From Bradyrhizobium sediminis (lineage in GTDB: Bacteria > Pseudomonadota > Alphaproteobacteria > Rhizobiales > Xanthobacteraceae): 64,000 nt of DNA. Below are positions 8,005 to 17,853 of this stretch, in pieces. Positions within the stretch are counted from its first letter, which is position 1, and each line of letters opens with the position of its first letter. The DNA lies in the NCBI RefSeq assembly GCF_018736105.1, contig NZ_CP076135.1, positions 1,982,001 through 2,046,000 of the forward strand, written 5' to 3'. Both the position numbers and the translations under genes were made by a program. The notes under the pieces are model-generated. The model searched no databases. It was given only the letters and a program-made list of their open reading frames with translations, and had not been told where the DNA came from.

Positions 8005-8820
8005 ATGGAAGATCGCGTCAAGGTCACGATTTCGGAGGGCGTCGCCGACGTCCGCCTGGTACGGGCGGACAAGATGAACGCGCTCGATGCCGCGATGTTC
8101 GAGGCGCTGGTTGCCACTTCCTCCCGGCTCGCCCAGGAAAAAGGCGTGCGAGCGGTAGTATTGTCCGGCGAGGGGCGGGCGTTTTGCGCCGGTCTCGACA
8201 TGGGACGCTTTGCCGCCATGAAGGAGAAAGGCGGCAACGGGATCGCGGGCGGCGAAAAACGCGACCTTTCCACGCGCACCCATGGCAAGGCCAATTTCCC
8301 ACAAGCTGCGGTCTGGGGCTGGCGGCAGCTGCCGGTGCCGGTGATCGCTGCGATCCAGGGCGTGGCGTTCGGCGGCGGATTTCAGCTCGCGCTCGGCGCC
8401 GACATGCGTTTCCTAGCCCCCGACGCCCGGATGTCGATCATGGAGATCAAATGGGGGCTGGTGCCAGACATGGCGGGGACACCGATCCTGGCCAGCCTGG
8501 TCCGCGACGATATCCTGCGCGAACTCACCTATACCGGGCGGATTTTCTCGGCGCAGGAGGCCCTGAGTTATGGCCTCGCCACCCGCATCTGCGACGACCC
8601 GCGCGCCGCCGCCTTCGAACTCGCGCGCGAGATCGCGGGCAAGAGCCCGGATGCGATCCGCGCCTGCAAGCGCATGCTCAACAATCTGTCCGTCGATCCC
8701 GGCCCGGCGCTGCTCGCCGAATCCGTCGAGCAGATGAAACTGATGGGCAGCCCCAACCAGCTCGAGGCTGTCAGCGCCAACATCGACAAGCGCGCGCCGC
8801 GGTTTGCGGACGTTGGATAG
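8005..8820 (+). CDS. Crotonase family enoyl-CoA hydratase/isomerase
   Basis: A 271-residue crotonase. Motifs: AFCAGLDMGRF (about residues 64-74) and GVAFGGGFQLALGAD. The first catalytic glutamate position is Gln, while the second Glu is kept (MSIMEIKWGLVPDMAG) and followed by the Asp seen in dienoyl-CoA isomerases. An isomerase-type reaction is therefore as likely as hydration. The ATG at 8005 is preceded by AAGGGAG at good spacing; the TTG one codon upstream is less likely. It is followed by a dispersed repeat and then, in the same direction, an acyl-CoA ligase. Confidence 0.88.
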   Translation: MEDRVKVTISEGVADVRLVRADKMNALDAAMFEALVATSSRLAQEKGVRAVVLSGEGRAFCAGLDMGRFAAMKEKGGNGIAGGEKRDLSTRTHGKANFPQAAVWGWRQLPVPVIAAIQGVAFGGGFQLALGADMRFLAPDARMSIMEIKWGLVPDMAGTPILASLVRDDILRELTYTGRIFSAQEALSYGLATRICDDPRAAAFELAREIAGKSPDAIRACKRMLNNLSVDPGPALLAESVEQMKLMGSPNQLEAVSANIDKRAPRFADVG

Positions 8821-8827
8821 CGCTCGG

Positions 8828-8928
8828 ACCTCGTCCTGAGGAGCGCGCTCTTGCGCGCGTCTCGAAGGACGGGCGTACCCATCCCTCATGGTTCGAGACG
8901 CGCGAAGACGCGCTCCTCACCATGAGGG
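8828..8928. repeat. Dispersed palindromic repeat, family A copy 1
   Basis: Arms CCTCGTCCTGAGGAGCGCGC and, inverted, GCGCTCCTCACCATGAGG enclose GTCTCGAAGGAC and GGTTCGAGACGCG. The same pattern is found at 10534-10658, 21421-21526, 25098-25195 and 30769-30874. Confidence 0.8.
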
Positions 8929-8961
8929 CTTTGTAACCCGGCTTCAGATCGGAAAGAGACA

Positions 8962-10506
8962 ATGACAACCCAACAGCTTTTCCTCGGCGTCATCAGCGGT
9001 CAACGTAAGCGCAGCCACGCCGAGGTCGCCGATCGCGCCGATCGCATCGCCAGCGGATTGCGGAAGCTCGGCGTTAGGCAGGGCGACAGCGTCTGCATCC
9101 TGATGCGCAACGACATCGCCTTCATCGAGGCCGCCTATGCCGCGATGCGGTTAGGGGCCTATGGCGTGCCGGTGAACTGGCACTTCAAGCCGGAGGAAAT
9201 CAACTACATCCTGAAGGATTCCGCGACGCCGGTCTTGATCGGCCATGCCGACATGCTGCATCAACTGCGCGATGCGATTCCCCCGGGGGTCACCGTGCTC
9301 AGCGTGCCGACGCCGCCGGAAATCCTCGGCAATTACAAGATCGACCCCGCGCATCTCGCCACGCCCGATTTCGCGACCGATCTGGAATCCTGGCTGAAGC
9401 AGCAGGCGCCCTACGACGGACCGGCGCTGCCGCAGCCACAGAACATGATCTACACCTCGGGCACCACGGGTCATCCCAAGGGGGTAAAGCGCAACGCGCC
9501 GACGCCGGAGCAGACCGCGAACGCGGAAGCCATGCGGGCGATGATCTATGGCCTGAAGCCGGGCGCGCGGGCGCTGCTGCCGGGTCCGCTGTACCATTCC
9601 GCGCCGAACTCGTTCGGCCTGCGCGCCGGCCGTCTCGGCGGCGCGCTGGTGCTGATGCCGCGGTTCGATCCCGAGGAATTCCTGCGGCTGGTCGAGCGCG
9701 AGAAGATCGACACCATCTTCATGGTGCCGACCATGTTCATCCGGCTGATGAAACTGCCGGAGGAGGTGCGCCGGAAATACGACGTGTCTTCGCTGCGCCA
9801 CATCATCCATGCCGCCGCGCCTTGTCCGGCCGACGTCAAGCGCGCGATGATCGAATGGTGGGGGCCGGTGATCTATGAATTCTACGGCTCCACCGAGTCA
9901 GGCGCGGTCACCTTCGCCAATTCCGAGGATGCGCTGAAGAAGCCCGGCACTGTCGGCAGGATCGCGCCCGGCGCCGAACTCCGCTTCGTCGGGGAGGACG
10001 GCAAGATCCTGCCGCAGGGCGAGATCGGCGAGATCTATTCGAAGATCGCGGGCAATCCGGATTTCACCTATCACAACAAGCCGGAGAAGCGCGCCGAGAT
10101 CGATCTCGACGGCTTCATCACCTCGGGCGACGTCGGCTATATCGACCAGGACGGCTATGTCTTCATCTGCGACCGCAAGCGCGACATGGTGATCTCGGGC
10201 GGGGTCAACATCTATCCCGCCGAGATCGAGGCGGCGCTGCATGCGGTACCGGGGGTGCACGACTGCGCGGTGTTCGGCATTCCCGACGCGGAATTTGGCG
10301 AGGCACTGATGGCGGTGGTGGAACCGCAGCCGGGCGTCACGCTCGATGCCGGCTCGATCCGCGCGCAGCTCAAGGCCTCGCTGGCCGACTACAAGGTGCC
10401 GAAACACGTCGAAATCCACGGCAGCCTGCCGCGCGAGGATTCCGGCAAGATCTTCAAGCGCCGCCTGCGCGATCCCTATTGGGAGCGGGCGGGACGGAAG
10501 ATTTAG
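8962..10506 (+). CDS. AMP-forming acyl-CoA ligase
   Basis: A 514-residue ANL-superfamily ligase. Motifs in order: YTSGTTGHPKGVKRN (about residues 164-178), YEFYGSTESGAVTF, TSGDVGYIDQDGYVFICDRKRDMVISGGVNIYP (split here as TSGDVGYIDQDGY, DRKRDMV, SGGVNIYPAEIE), and PREDSGKIFKRR with the catalytic Lys. It is separated from the crotonase upstream by a family A repeat and followed by another. The N-terminus is short and goes almost straight into the adenylation domain. Substrate unknown; probably a medium-chain or modified fatty acid, given the neighbouring crotonases. Confidence 0.92.
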   Translation: MTTQQLFLGVISGQRKRSHAEVADRADRIASGLRKLGVRQGDSVCILMRNDIAFIEAAYAAMRLGAYGVPVNWHFKPEEINYILKDSATPVLIGHADMLHQLRDAIPPGVTVLSVPTPPEILGNYKIDPAHLATPDFATDLESWLKQQAPYDGPALPQPQNMIYTSGTTGHPKGVKRNAPTPEQTANAEAMRAMIYGLKPGARALLPGPLYHSAPNSFGLRAGRLGGALVLMPRFDPEEFLRLVEREKIDTIFMVPTMFIRLMKLPEEVRRKYDVSSLRHIIHAAAPCPADVKRAMIEWWGPVIYEFYGSTESGAVTFANSEDALKKPGTVGRIAPGAELRFVGEDGKILPQGEIGEIYSKIAGNPDFTYHNKPEKRAEIDLDGFITSGDVGYIDQDGYVFICDRKRDMVISGGVNIYPAEIEAALHAVPGVHDCAVFGIPDAEFGEALMAVVEPQPGVTLDAGSIRAQLKASLADYKVPKHVEIHGSLPREDSGKIFKRRLRDPYWERAGRKI

Positions 10507-10533
10507 CTCGCTGTTGCGGGAAAACCAGCAGTT

Positions 10534-10658
10534 CCTCATGGTGAGGAGCGCGTCTTCCCGGCAGCGCCCTTGCGCTGTCCGGCGCGCGTCTCGAACCATG
10601 AAAGGCCCGTGTGGCCCATCCTTCGAGACGGCCGCGTCGCGGCCTCCTCAGGATGAGG
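10534..10658. repeat. Dispersed palindromic repeat, family A copy 2
   Basis: Arms begin CCTCATGGTGAGGAGCGCG and end CGGCCTCCTCAGGATGAGG, with inner CGTCTCGAACCATG and CCTTCGAGACGGCC. It fills the gap between the acyl-CoA ligase and ppc. Confidence 0.8.
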
Positions 10659-10754
10659 TCGGCAGTTCTGGTTGGCATCGCCTCCATCTTTATCTTGCGC
10701 TGCGACAAAAAAATTGCGACTCAATGGCGGCCGGGCAATTTCTGGAGCAGCGTC

Positions 10755-13553
10755 ATGTCGTCCCAGACCATGCCTTCAGAGTCTGACGTGCGTACCAGCC
10801 GCGGCGAGGATGTCGCCGCCATCGAGGCGGATGCGCGGCTCCGCGAAGACATCCGGCTGCTCGGCCGCATCCTCGGCGACACCGTGCGCGATCAGGAGGG
10901 CGCCGACGTGTTCGACCTGGTCGAACGCATCCGGCAGACCTCGATCCGGTTCCATCGCGACGACGACAAGCCGGCGCGGCACGAACTCGAACTAATCCTC
11001 GACAGCATGTCGACCAGCCAGACCGTGCGCATCGTCCGCGCCTTCAGCTATTTTTCGCATCTCGCCAACATCGCCGAGGATCAGAACAACATCCGGCAGA
11101 TGCGGGTACGCGCAACTGCCGGCGGCACCCCGCGGCCGGGAACGCTGGCGCTGACATTGGCGCATGCCCGCGCCGCCGGCTTCAGCGCAGCCGACCTGCG
11201 CAAGTTCTATACCGAAGCGCTGGTCAGTCCGGTTCTGACCGCGCACCCCACCGAAGTCCGCCGCAAGAGCACGATCGACCGCGAGATGGAGATCGCCGCC
11301 GTGCTCGACCGGCGGGAACGGGTGCAGCTCACTCCGGAAGAAAACGAGGCGAGCGACGAACAGCTGCGCCGCGCGGTGCTGACGCTGTGGAAGACCAATC
11401 TGTTGCGCCGCACCAAGCTCACCGTGCTCGACGAAGTCACCAACGGTCTTTCCTTCTACGATTACACCTTCCTGCGCGAGGTGCCGCGGCTGCATTGCGC
11501 GCTGGAGGACCGGTTGAACGAGGGCGACAGCGCCGCGCGGGGCGAACTGGCGTCGTTCCTAAGGATGGGAAGCTGGATCGGCGGCGACCGCGACGGCAAC
11601 CCGTTCGTGACGGCGGAAGTGATGCGGGGAACGCTCGGGCTGCAGTCGAGCCGCGTACTGCGCTTCTATCTCGAGGAGCTGCACGTACTCGGCTCCGAAC
11701 TGTCGCTGGCGGCGCATCTTACCGATGTCTCGAAGGATTTGCGCGCGCTCGCCGAGCGCTCGCCCGACAAGTCGCCGCATCGAAGCGGCGAGCCGTATCG
11801 GCTGGCGGTGTCAGGCATCTACGCGCGGCTCACCGCGACTGCGCTGCGGCTGGATGTGGGAATTACCCGGCGGCCGGTCGGCGAAGCCGCGCCTTATGAC
11901 GGCGTGAAGGAGTTCAAGGCCGATCTCGATATTCTCTATCGCTCGCTGATTTCGAACAATGCCGGCGTGATCGCGCGCGGGCGGCTGCGGCTGCTGCGCC
12001 GCGCCGTGGATTGTTTCGGTTTTCACCTCGCCAGCCTCGATATCCGGCAGAACTCCGCCGTGCACGAGCGCACGGTCGCCGAGCTGATCGACGCAGCGAT
12101 GCCCGGCATGTCGTATCTGGCCTTGAGCGAGGAGGCGCGGATAGCGCTGCTTGCCAGCGAACTGCGTAACGCGCGGCCATTGACCTCGGCCTTCGTGAAA
12201 TACAGCGAGGAAACGCTGGGCGAACTGGCCGTCTTCCACGCGGCGGCCGAGGCCCATGCCAAGTTCGGCAGCGATGCCATTCCCCAATGCATCATCTCCA
12301 TGTGCAAGGGGGTATCCGACATGCTGGAGGTCGCGCTGCTCCTGAAGGAGGCCGGCCTCGTCCATCCCTCCGGGCGTAGCGCGATCAACATCGTGCCGTT
12401 GTTCGAGACCATCGAGGATTTGCAGGCTTCCAGCGGCATCATGGACCGGATGCTGTCGATTCACGACTATCGCAAGCTGGTCGACAGCCGCGGCGCGGTC
12501 CAGGAAGTGATGCTGGGTTACTCCGACAGCAACAAGGACGGCGGCTTCGTCACCTCCGGCTGGGAGCTCTACAAGGCCGAGATCGGCCTGATCGAGGTGT
12601 TCGAACGCCACCACGTCCGCCTGCGGCTGTTTCACGGCCGCGGCGGCTCGGTCGGCCGCGGCGGCGGGCCGAGTTACGACGCCATCATTGCGCAGCCCGG
12701 GGGTGCTGTGAACGGCCAGATCCGCATCACGGAGCAGGGCGAAATCATCTCCAGCAAATATTCCAACGCCGAAGTCGGCCGCAGCAACCTGGAAATCCTC
12801 GCCGCGGCGACGCTGGAGGCAAGCCTGCTGCAGCCCAAGCACAGCGCGCCGCGCGCCGAATATCTGCAGGCGATGGAAGAGCTGTCGTCGCTGGCCTTCA
12901 AAGCCTATCGCGGGCTGGTCTATGAGACCGAGGGCTTTGCCGACTATTTCTGGTCCTCCACCGTCATCACCGAAATCGCCACGCTGAACATCGGCAGCCG
13001 TCCGGCTTCGCGCAAGAAGACCCGCGAGATCGAGGATCTCCGCGCGATCCCATGGGTGTTCAGCTGGGCGCAGTGCCGGCTGATGCTGCCGGGCTGGTAC
13101 GGCTTCGGCAGCGCGGTCGAGGCCTGGATCGCGGAGCATCCCGACAAGGGCATGCCGTTCCTGAAGGAACTCTACCGCGAGTGGCCGTTCTTCCGCACGC
13201 TGTTGTCGAACATGGACATGGTGCTGGCAAAAAGCTCGATCGCGATCGCCTCGCGCTATGCCGAACTGGTGCCGGATGCGGAGCTGCGCGAAAAGATCTT
13301 CAGCCGGATCCGGCGCGAATGGCACTCTTCGATCGAGATGCTGCTCGACATCATGGGCCAGGAGCGCCTGCTGCAAAGCAACCCGCTGCTGGAGCGCTCG
13401 ATCCGCAACCGCTTTCCCTATCTCGACCCGCTCAACCACGTGCAGGTGGAACTGTTGAAGGAACACCGCGCGCAAAACCCCGACGAAGCGGTGCTGCGCG
13501 GCATCCAGATTACCATCAACGGGATTTCGGCGGGGTTGCGGAATAGCGGGTAG
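10755..13553 (+). CDS. ppc: Phosphoenolpyruvate carboxylase
   Basis: A 932-residue enzyme, the usual PEPC length. The catalytic histidine motif [13 protein letters not shown] lies near residue 160 and the glycine-rich loop [15 protein letters not shown] near residue 625. [13 protein letters not shown] and the C-terminal [14 protein letters not shown] are also diagnostic. It carboxylates PEP with bicarbonate to oxaloacetate, refilling the TCA cycle. The ATG at 10755 has GGAG seven bases upstream. The frame is open further upstream, but that part lies in the repeat. It appears monocistronic: repeats flank it on both sides and the next gene is convergent. Confidence 0.97.
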   Translation: MSSQTMPSESDVRTSRGEDVAAIEADARLREDIRLLGRILGDTVRDQEGADVFDLVERIRQTSIRFHRDDDKPARHELELILDSMSTSQTVRIVRAFSYFSHLANIAEDQNNIRQMRVRATAGGTPRPGTLALTLAHARAAGFSAADLRKFYTEALVSPVLTAHPTEVRRKSTIDREMEIAAVLDRRERVQLTPEENEASDEQLRRAVLTLWKTNLLRRTKLTVLDEVTNGLSFYDYTFLREVPRLHCALEDRLNEGDSAARGELASFLRMGSWIGGDRDGNPFVTAEVMRGTLGLQSSRVLRFYLEELHVLGSELSLAAHLTDVSKDLRALAERSPDKSPHRSGEPYRLAVSGIYARLTATALRLDVGITRRPVGEAAPYDGVKEFKADLDILYRSLISNNAGVIARGRLRLLRRAVDCFGFHLASLDIRQNSAVHERTVAELIDAAMPGMSYLALSEEARIALLASELRNARPLTSAFVKYSEETLGELAVFHAAAEAHAKFGSDAIPQCIISMCKGVSDMLEVALLLKEAGLVHPSGRSAINIVPLFETIEDLQASSGIMDRMLSIHDYRKLVDSRGAVQEVMLGYSDSNKDGGFVTSGWELYKAEIGLIEVFERHHVRLRLFHGRGGSVGRGGGPSYDAIIAQPGGAVNGQIRITEQGEIISSKYSNAEVGRSNLEILAAATLEASLLQPKHSAPRAEYLQAMEELSSLAFKAYRGLVYETEGFADYFWSSTVITEIATLNIGSRPASRKKTREIEDLRAIPWVFSWAQCRLMLPGWYGFGSAVEAWIAEHPDKGMPFLKELYREWPFFRTLLSNMDMVLAKSSIAIASRYAELVPDAELREKIFSRIRREWHSSIEMLLDIMGQERLLQSNPLLERSIRNRFPYLDPLNHVQVELLKEHRAQNPDEAVLRGIQITINGISAGLRNSG

Positions 13554-13560
13554 GGAAGAT

Positions 13561-13627
13561 GCGAATGACGAATGGCGAGTAGCGAATGGAACGCCTCTAT
13601 TCGCTATTCGCCACTCCCCATTCGCCC
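13561..13627. repeat. Dispersed palindromic repeat, family D copy 1
   Basis: GCGAATGACGAATGGCGAGT with AGCGAATGG, then the inverse CTATTCGCTATTCGCCACTC and CCCATTCGCCC, form one long hairpin between the convergent ppc and SDR genes. A second copy is at 32432-32494. Confidence 0.75.
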
Positions 13628-13628
13628 T

Positions 13629-14546
13629 TCAGATCGCATCCCAGTTGAAGATATCCGCCGAGCGGTCGAGCTTGTAGAACGACGACTTCAAGGCCGGGAT
13701 GGCGTGCTCGGCGATGGTCTGGGTGGTCCAGCCCTCGCCGCGATGCACCGAGCGCAGCGGGCGCGACTGGCTCATCAGGAAGATCTCGTTCATGCGCACC
13801 GCGAAGATCTGCCCGGTGACGTCCTTGGCGGCGTCGCTGAGCAGGAAGGCGCAGATCGGCGCGATCTTCTCCGGGCCCATCTGCTGGATCTTCTTGACGC
13901 GCGCCTTCTCTTCCTCGGTCTCGGTCGGAATGGTCCCGATCAGCCGGCTCCAGGCGAAGGGCGAGACGCAATTCGAGCGCACGTTGAAGCGGTTCATGTC
14001 GAGCGCGATCGACTTCGACAGGCCGACGATGCCGAGCTTGGCCGCGGCGTAGTTGGCCTGGCCGAAATTGCCGACCAGGCCCGAGGTCGAGGTGAAGTGG
14101 ACGAACGAGCCGCTTTCCTGCTCGCGGAACAGCCGGGCCGCGGCATGCGAGACGTAGAACGAACCCATCAAATGCACCTTGATGACGGATTCGAAGGCTT
14201 CCACGCTCATGCGGTGGAAAATCATGTCGCGCAGGATGCCGGCGTTGTTGACGACGCCGTCGAGCTTGCCGAAGTGATCGGTGGCCATCTTGACGATCTT
14301 GCTGGCCGGAATCGCTTCCGCCACCGACTCGAAATTGGCGATCGCCGTGCCGCCGCGCTTCTTGATCTCCTCGACCACTTCCTCGGCCGGTGCGGCGCTG
14401 GTGCCCGAGCCGTCGGCGGCGACGCCGGGATCGTTGACCACGACCTTGGCGCCTTCCGCCGCACAGAGCAGCGCGATTTCGCGGCCGATGCCGCGTCCCG
14501 CGCCGGTGACGATGATGACTTTATCCTGCAGTGATTTGGTGGTCAT
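13629..14546 (-). CDS. SDR family NAD(P)-dependent oxidoreductase (3-hydroxyacyl-CoA dehydrogenase-like)
   Basis: A 305-residue classical SDR: TGAGRGIG cofactor motif (about residues 15-22), NNAGILRD, and active-site YAAAK within GQANYAAAKLGI. The long insert after the second strand (NDPGVAADGSG) resembles the dehydrogenase part of peroxisomal multifunctional enzyme type 2, which suggests a (3R)-hydroxyacyl-CoA substrate. The start at 14546 gives the normal N-terminus MTTKSLQDK; a longer in-frame start would read through the family C repeat. It is co-oriented with the thiolase-like and DUF35 genes upstream and probably forms part of the same pathway. Confidence 0.88.
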   Translation of the reverse strand: MTTKSLQDKVIIVTGAGRGIGREIALLCAAEGAKVVVNDPGVAADGSGTSAAPAEEVVEEIKKRGGTAIANFESVAEAIPASKIVKMATDHFGKLDGVVNNAGILRDMIFHRMSVEAFESVIKVHLMGSFYVSHAAARLFREQESGSFVHFTSTSGLVGNFGQANYAAAKLGIVGLSKSIALDMNRFNVRSNCVSPFAWSRLIGTIPTETEEEKARVKKIQQMGPEKIAPICAFLLSDAAKDVTGQIFAVRMNEIFLMSQSRPLRSVHRGEGWTTQTIAEHAIPALKSSFYKLDRSADIFNWDAI

Positions 14547-14589
14547 GGGGTTCTGTCCTGTTTTCCGCGGTTGGAGGAAGTCCCGACTC

Positions 14590-14665
14590 GTCATGCGCGG
14601 GCTTGACCCGCGCATCCATCGCTCTTCATGAGAGGATGGATTGCCGGGTCAAGCCCGGCAATGAC
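14590..14665. repeat. Dispersed palindromic repeat, family C copy 3
   Basis: GTCATGCGCGGGCTTGACCC and GGGTCAAGCCCGGCAATGAC form its inverted ends. It lies between the thiolase-like gene and the SDR within one leftward gene group, so it may form a processing or attenuation hairpin in the mRNA. Confidence 0.72.
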
Positions 14666-14678
14666 AGACCGGTTATTC

Positions 14679-15818
14679 CTATTTCTCGTTCGTAAAGATG
14701 ATGGTGCCGGATGCCGCGAACATGCCGCCGACGCCGTGGCAGACCGAGATCCTGGCGTCCTTGACCTGCGCCGGGGCGATGCCGCGCATCTGCCGCACGC
14801 TCTCCTGCAGCGCGTACATGCCGTACATGCCCGAATGCATGTAGCTGAGGCCGCCGCCGTTGGTGTTGAGCGGCAGCTTGCCGCCGGGGCGGGTGTTGCC
14901 GTCGGCGATGAACTTGCCGGTCTCCTCGTGCGGCATGAAGCCGAGATCGCCGAGGCCGAACAGCGGCAGATGCGCAAAGGCGTCGTAGATCATCAGGTGA
15001 TCGACGTCCTTGTGGCTGATGCCGGCTTCCTTGAACGCGAGGGGACCTGCGGTCCGGAAGGCGCGCGAGCTGTCGAAAGTCTGCATCTGGCTGACCATCG
15101 GGGTTTCCACGCTCTCACCGGTGCCGAGGATGTAGACCGGCTTCCTCGGAAAGTCCTTGGCGCGGTCGGCCGAGGTCAGGATCAGCGCGCCGCCGCCGTC
15201 GGTGACGAGGCAGCACTGCAGGATGCGGAACGGATAGGCGATCATCTTCGAGTTCAAGACGTCCTCGACCGTGATCGGCGCCTTCATCATGGCGCGCGGA
15301 TTCTTCGCGGCCCATTCGCGCTGCACCACCGCGACCATGGCGATCTGCTCATGGGTGATGCCGTGGGTCTTCATGTAGCGCAGCACCGGGATCGGAAACA
15401 TGCTCGGCGGCCCGAACACGCCGAACGGAGATTCGAACTGGCCGTTCAGGCTGTCCGGTGCGGTGAAGCGCGGCTGCTTGCCGATCATCGACTTGCCGCT
15501 TTCGGCGTGCGTGATCAGCACGGTCTTGCACAGCCCTGCCTCGATCGCGGCCGCGGCGTGGCGGACATGCAGCATGAACGAACAGCCGCCGACCGAGGTG
15601 CCGTCGACCCAGGTCGGCGTAATGCCGAGGTAATGTGCGATTTGCTGCGGCGTTTCCACCGCGGTGGCGATGCCGTCGATGTCGGACAGCTTCAGTCCGG
15701 CGTCGGCAATGGCGTTCAGCGCCGCGTCGGCGTGGAGCTGGATCTGCGACATGTTGGGAATAACGCCGAGCTCGGTGGTCTCGGCGGCGCCGACCACGGC
15801 GACCTGATTCTTTCGCAT
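14679..15818 (-). CDS. Thiolase-like acyl-CoA acetyltransferase (SCP2-thiolase/Ltp type)
   Basis: A 379-residue thiolase-fold protein of the lipid-transfer/acetyl-CoA acetyltransferase type. It starts MRKNQVAVVGAAETTELG. GTSVGGCSFMLH (about residues 73-84) carries the cysteine at the usual nucleophile region, and GGGLSYMHSGMYG near residue 320 holds a C-terminal active-site His region. Its start is five bases from the stop of a DUF35 zinc-ribbon gene. Such thiolase-DUF35 pairs act either as thiolases or, in steroid side-chain degradation (Ltp2-type), as retro-aldolases. Which applies here cannot be told from the sequence. Confidence 0.88.
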   Translation of the reverse strand: MRKNQVAVVGAAETTELGVIPNMSQIQLHADAALNAIADAGLKLSDIDGIATAVETPQQIAHYLGITPTWVDGTSVGGCSFMLHVRHAAAAIEAGLCKTVLITHAESGKSMIGKQPRFTAPDSLNGQFESPFGVFGPPSMFPIPVLRYMKTHGITHEQIAMVAVVQREWAAKNPRAMMKAPITVEDVLNSKMIAYPFRILQCCLVTDGGGALILTSADRAKDFPRKPVYILGTGESVETPMVSQMQTFDSSRAFRTAGPLAFKEAGISHKDVDHLMIYDAFAHLPLFGLGDLGFMPHEETGKFIADGNTRPGGKLPLNTNGGGLSYMHSGMYGMYALQESVRQMRGIAPAQVKDARISVCHGVGGMFAASGTIIFTNEK

Positions 15819-15823
15819 GTTGC

Positions 15824-16237
15824 TCAGCCCTTCGCCGGACGGAATTGGGGAAGGGTGATCTTGTCGTCGAGCTTCTCGAACGCAACTTCCAGCTTCATGT
15901 CGAGTTCGAGCGCCTCCGGCGTTTGCGGGCAGTCGATGATGTTGCTCATCATCCGCGGGCCTTCGTCCAGTTCGACGACGGCAATCGCGTAAGGCGGCGT
16001 AAAGCCGGGCGCGGCGGGCCGGTGATTGATGACGTAGCTGTAGAGCTTGGCCTTGCCGCTGGCCTTGAAGATGCTGACCTTGCGAGAGGCGCAGGACGGG
16101 CAGAACGGGCGCGGCGGGAAATAGACATTGGCGCAGGCGTCGCAGCGTTGCAGGCGCAGTTCGCCGGCGGCAGTGCCATCCCAGAAATGCTGGGTTTCCG
16201 GTGTCGGTTTCGGTCGCGCGCGCGCTGGCTCTGCCAT
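15824..16237 (-). CDS. DUF35 OB-fold / zinc-ribbon acyl-CoA-associated protein
   Basis: A 137-residue protein with an N-terminal rubredoxin-like zinc ribbon (CDACANVYFPPRPFCPSC, two CxxC pairs at about residues 31-48) followed by an OB fold that ends before VAFEKLDD. These proteins are obligate partners of thiolase-like enzymes and help bind the acyl-CoA. The ATG at 16237 gives the usual short lead MAEPARARPK; upstream in-frame codons lack family character. It is the first gene of the leftward DUF35, thiolase-like, SDR group. Confidence 0.88.
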   Translation of the reverse strand: MAEPARARPKPTPETQHFWDGTAAGELRLQRCDACANVYFPPRPFCPSCASRKVSIFKASGKAKLYSYVINHRPAAPGFTPPYAIAVVELDEGPRMMSNIIDCPQTPEALELDMKLEVAFEKLDDKITLPQFRPAKG

Positions 16238-16503
16238 TCTGTCATTTCCTCCGTTTCGGGATCGGGCCGCACGGCCCGCTTGTTGCGATCTTGATGCGAC
16301 AATTGACCATCCGGCGTCAACGGTCCAGCCGCAATGCTGCATAGCCTCATTCCTGCAGCCCAGAGCGCTTGTATGCCAACGATCTCCCGCGCTAGGGTCC
16401 CGGGCGTTGCGAGCAGTGCAGCGACGAAGCAATCCGTTCGCATCGAGCCTGCGGTTGAGTTCGCCGACAAGGGCGCGGCGATGACGGAGGGAAAGAATTA
16501 GCG

Positions 16504-17853
16504 ATGCCGAACACCCCGACACTTGCCACCCTGGCCGACGATCTCGAATGCGGCCGTACCTGCGCCCGCAAGCTGGTCGATGAATGTCTGGCCAAGATCG
16601 CCGATGCTTCGGGCGAGGGCGCGCGTGCCTTCGTCCACGTCGATGCGGAGGCCGCGATCGAGGCCGCCGAAGCGATGGACCGGCTGCGCGAGGTCAAGGC
16701 CGCGCCGTCGCGCTTTGCCGGCATTCCCGTCTCGATCAAGGATCTGTTCGACATCAGGGGGCAGGTGACCCGCGCCGGTTCGCGCGCGCTCGACGATTCG
16801 CCGCCGGCGGAAGCCGACGCGCCCGCGGTGGCGCGATTGCGCCGCGCCGGCTTCGTCGTGATCGGCCGCACCAACATGACCGAGTTCGCCTATTCCGGGA
16901 TCGGCATCAATCCGCATTACGGCACGCCCAAGGGCGCGTGGAATCGCAAGGCCGGCCACGTGCCCGGCGGGTCATCGTCGGGGGCTGCGGTTTCCGTCGC
17001 CGACCGCATGGCGCATGGCGGGCTCGGCACCGACACCGGCGGCTCCTGCCGGATTCCGGCGGCCTATAACGGCATCGTCGGCTTCAAGCCGACGCAGCGC
17101 CGGGTGCCGCTCGATGGCGCGGTGCCGCTCTCGTTCACGCTCGACAGCATCGGTCCGCTGGCGCGTAGCGTCGCCTGCTGCGCGGCGCTCGACGCCGTGC
17201 TCGCCGATGAAACCCTCGTTTCGTTGCAGCCGCGCCCGATCAAGGGCATGCGGCTGGCGGTGCCGACCACGGTGGCGCTCGACGATCTCGACGAGGCCGT
17301 CGCGAAAGCATTCGAGCGCGCGCTGGAGACGCTGTCGCGCCAGGGCGCGCTGATCGAGCGGATCGAGGTGCCGGAATTCCTCGATGTCGGGGTGATGAAC
17401 GCCAAGGGCGGTTTCGCCGCCGCGGAAAGTTATGCCTGGCATCGCTACCTGATTGCCGGCAAGGGCAATGTCTACGATCCCCGGGTGTCGATGCGGATCA
17501 TGCGCGGCGAAAGCCTGAGCGCGGCCGATTATGTCGATCTTGTCGGCGCCCGTAAGTCGCTGATCGCGCGCGCCGCCGTTCGCCTTGCGCCGTATGACGC
17601 GGTGATCATGCCGACCACTGCCAATACGCCGCCGCGCATCGCCGATCTCGCCGACGACAAGGATTTCGCCAGGGAGAATTTGCGGTCGCTGCGCAATTGC
17701 ACGCTGATCAACATGATCGACGGCTGCGCGATCTCGCTGCCCGCGCATCGCGAAGGCGAGGTGCCGGTCGGTCTGATGCTGGCGGCAGCGGGTGGATCGG
17801 ACCGCCGCATCTTCGAACTCGCCGCCGGCATGGAGGAGGCGATCCGTGGTTGA
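16504..17853 (+). CDS. Amidase (amidase signature family)
   Basis: A 449-residue amidase-signature enzyme. The Ser-cisSer-Lys triad is visible: Lys in PVSIKDLFDIRG (about residue 79), the cis-Ser in GGSSSGAAVS (about residue 158) and the nucleophile Ser in GTDTGGSCRIPA (about residue 181). It hydrolyses an amide or related bond, releasing ammonia; the substrate is not evident. The following DUF2848 gene starts inside its last codons, so the two proteins are probably made together. A 266-base region upstream without a gene should hold the promoter. Confidence 0.92.
   Translation: MPNTPTLATLADDLECGRTCARKLVDECLAKIADASGEGARAFVHVDAEAAIEAAEAMDRLREVKAAPSRFAGIPVSIKDLFDIRGQVTRAGSRALDDSPPAEADAPAVARLRRAGFVVIGRTNMTEFAYSGIGINPHYGTPKGAWNRKAGHVPGGSSSGAAVSVADRMAHGGLGTDTGGSCRIPAAYNGIVGFKPTQRRVPLDGAVPLSFTLDSIGPLARSVACCAALDAVLADETLVSLQPRPIKGMRLAVPTTVALDDLDEAVAKAFERALETLSRQGALIERIEVPEFLDVGVMNAKGGFAAAESYAWHRYLIAGKGNVYDPRVSMRIMRGESLSAADYVDLVGARKSLIARAAVRLAPYDAVIMPTTANTPPRIADLADDKDFARENLRSLRNCTLINMIDGCAISLPAHREGEVPVGLMLAAAGGSDRRIFELAAGMEEAIRG

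Noticed and set aside
8890..8901. tRNA T-loop-like GGTTCGAGA words in several gaps
   Set aside because: They belong to family A repeats; no cloverleaf or acceptor stem can be drawn.
11811..13475. Long minus-strand frame opposite ppc
   Set aside because: Antisense to a full-length PEPC with all motifs; composition typical of reverse-strand shadows.
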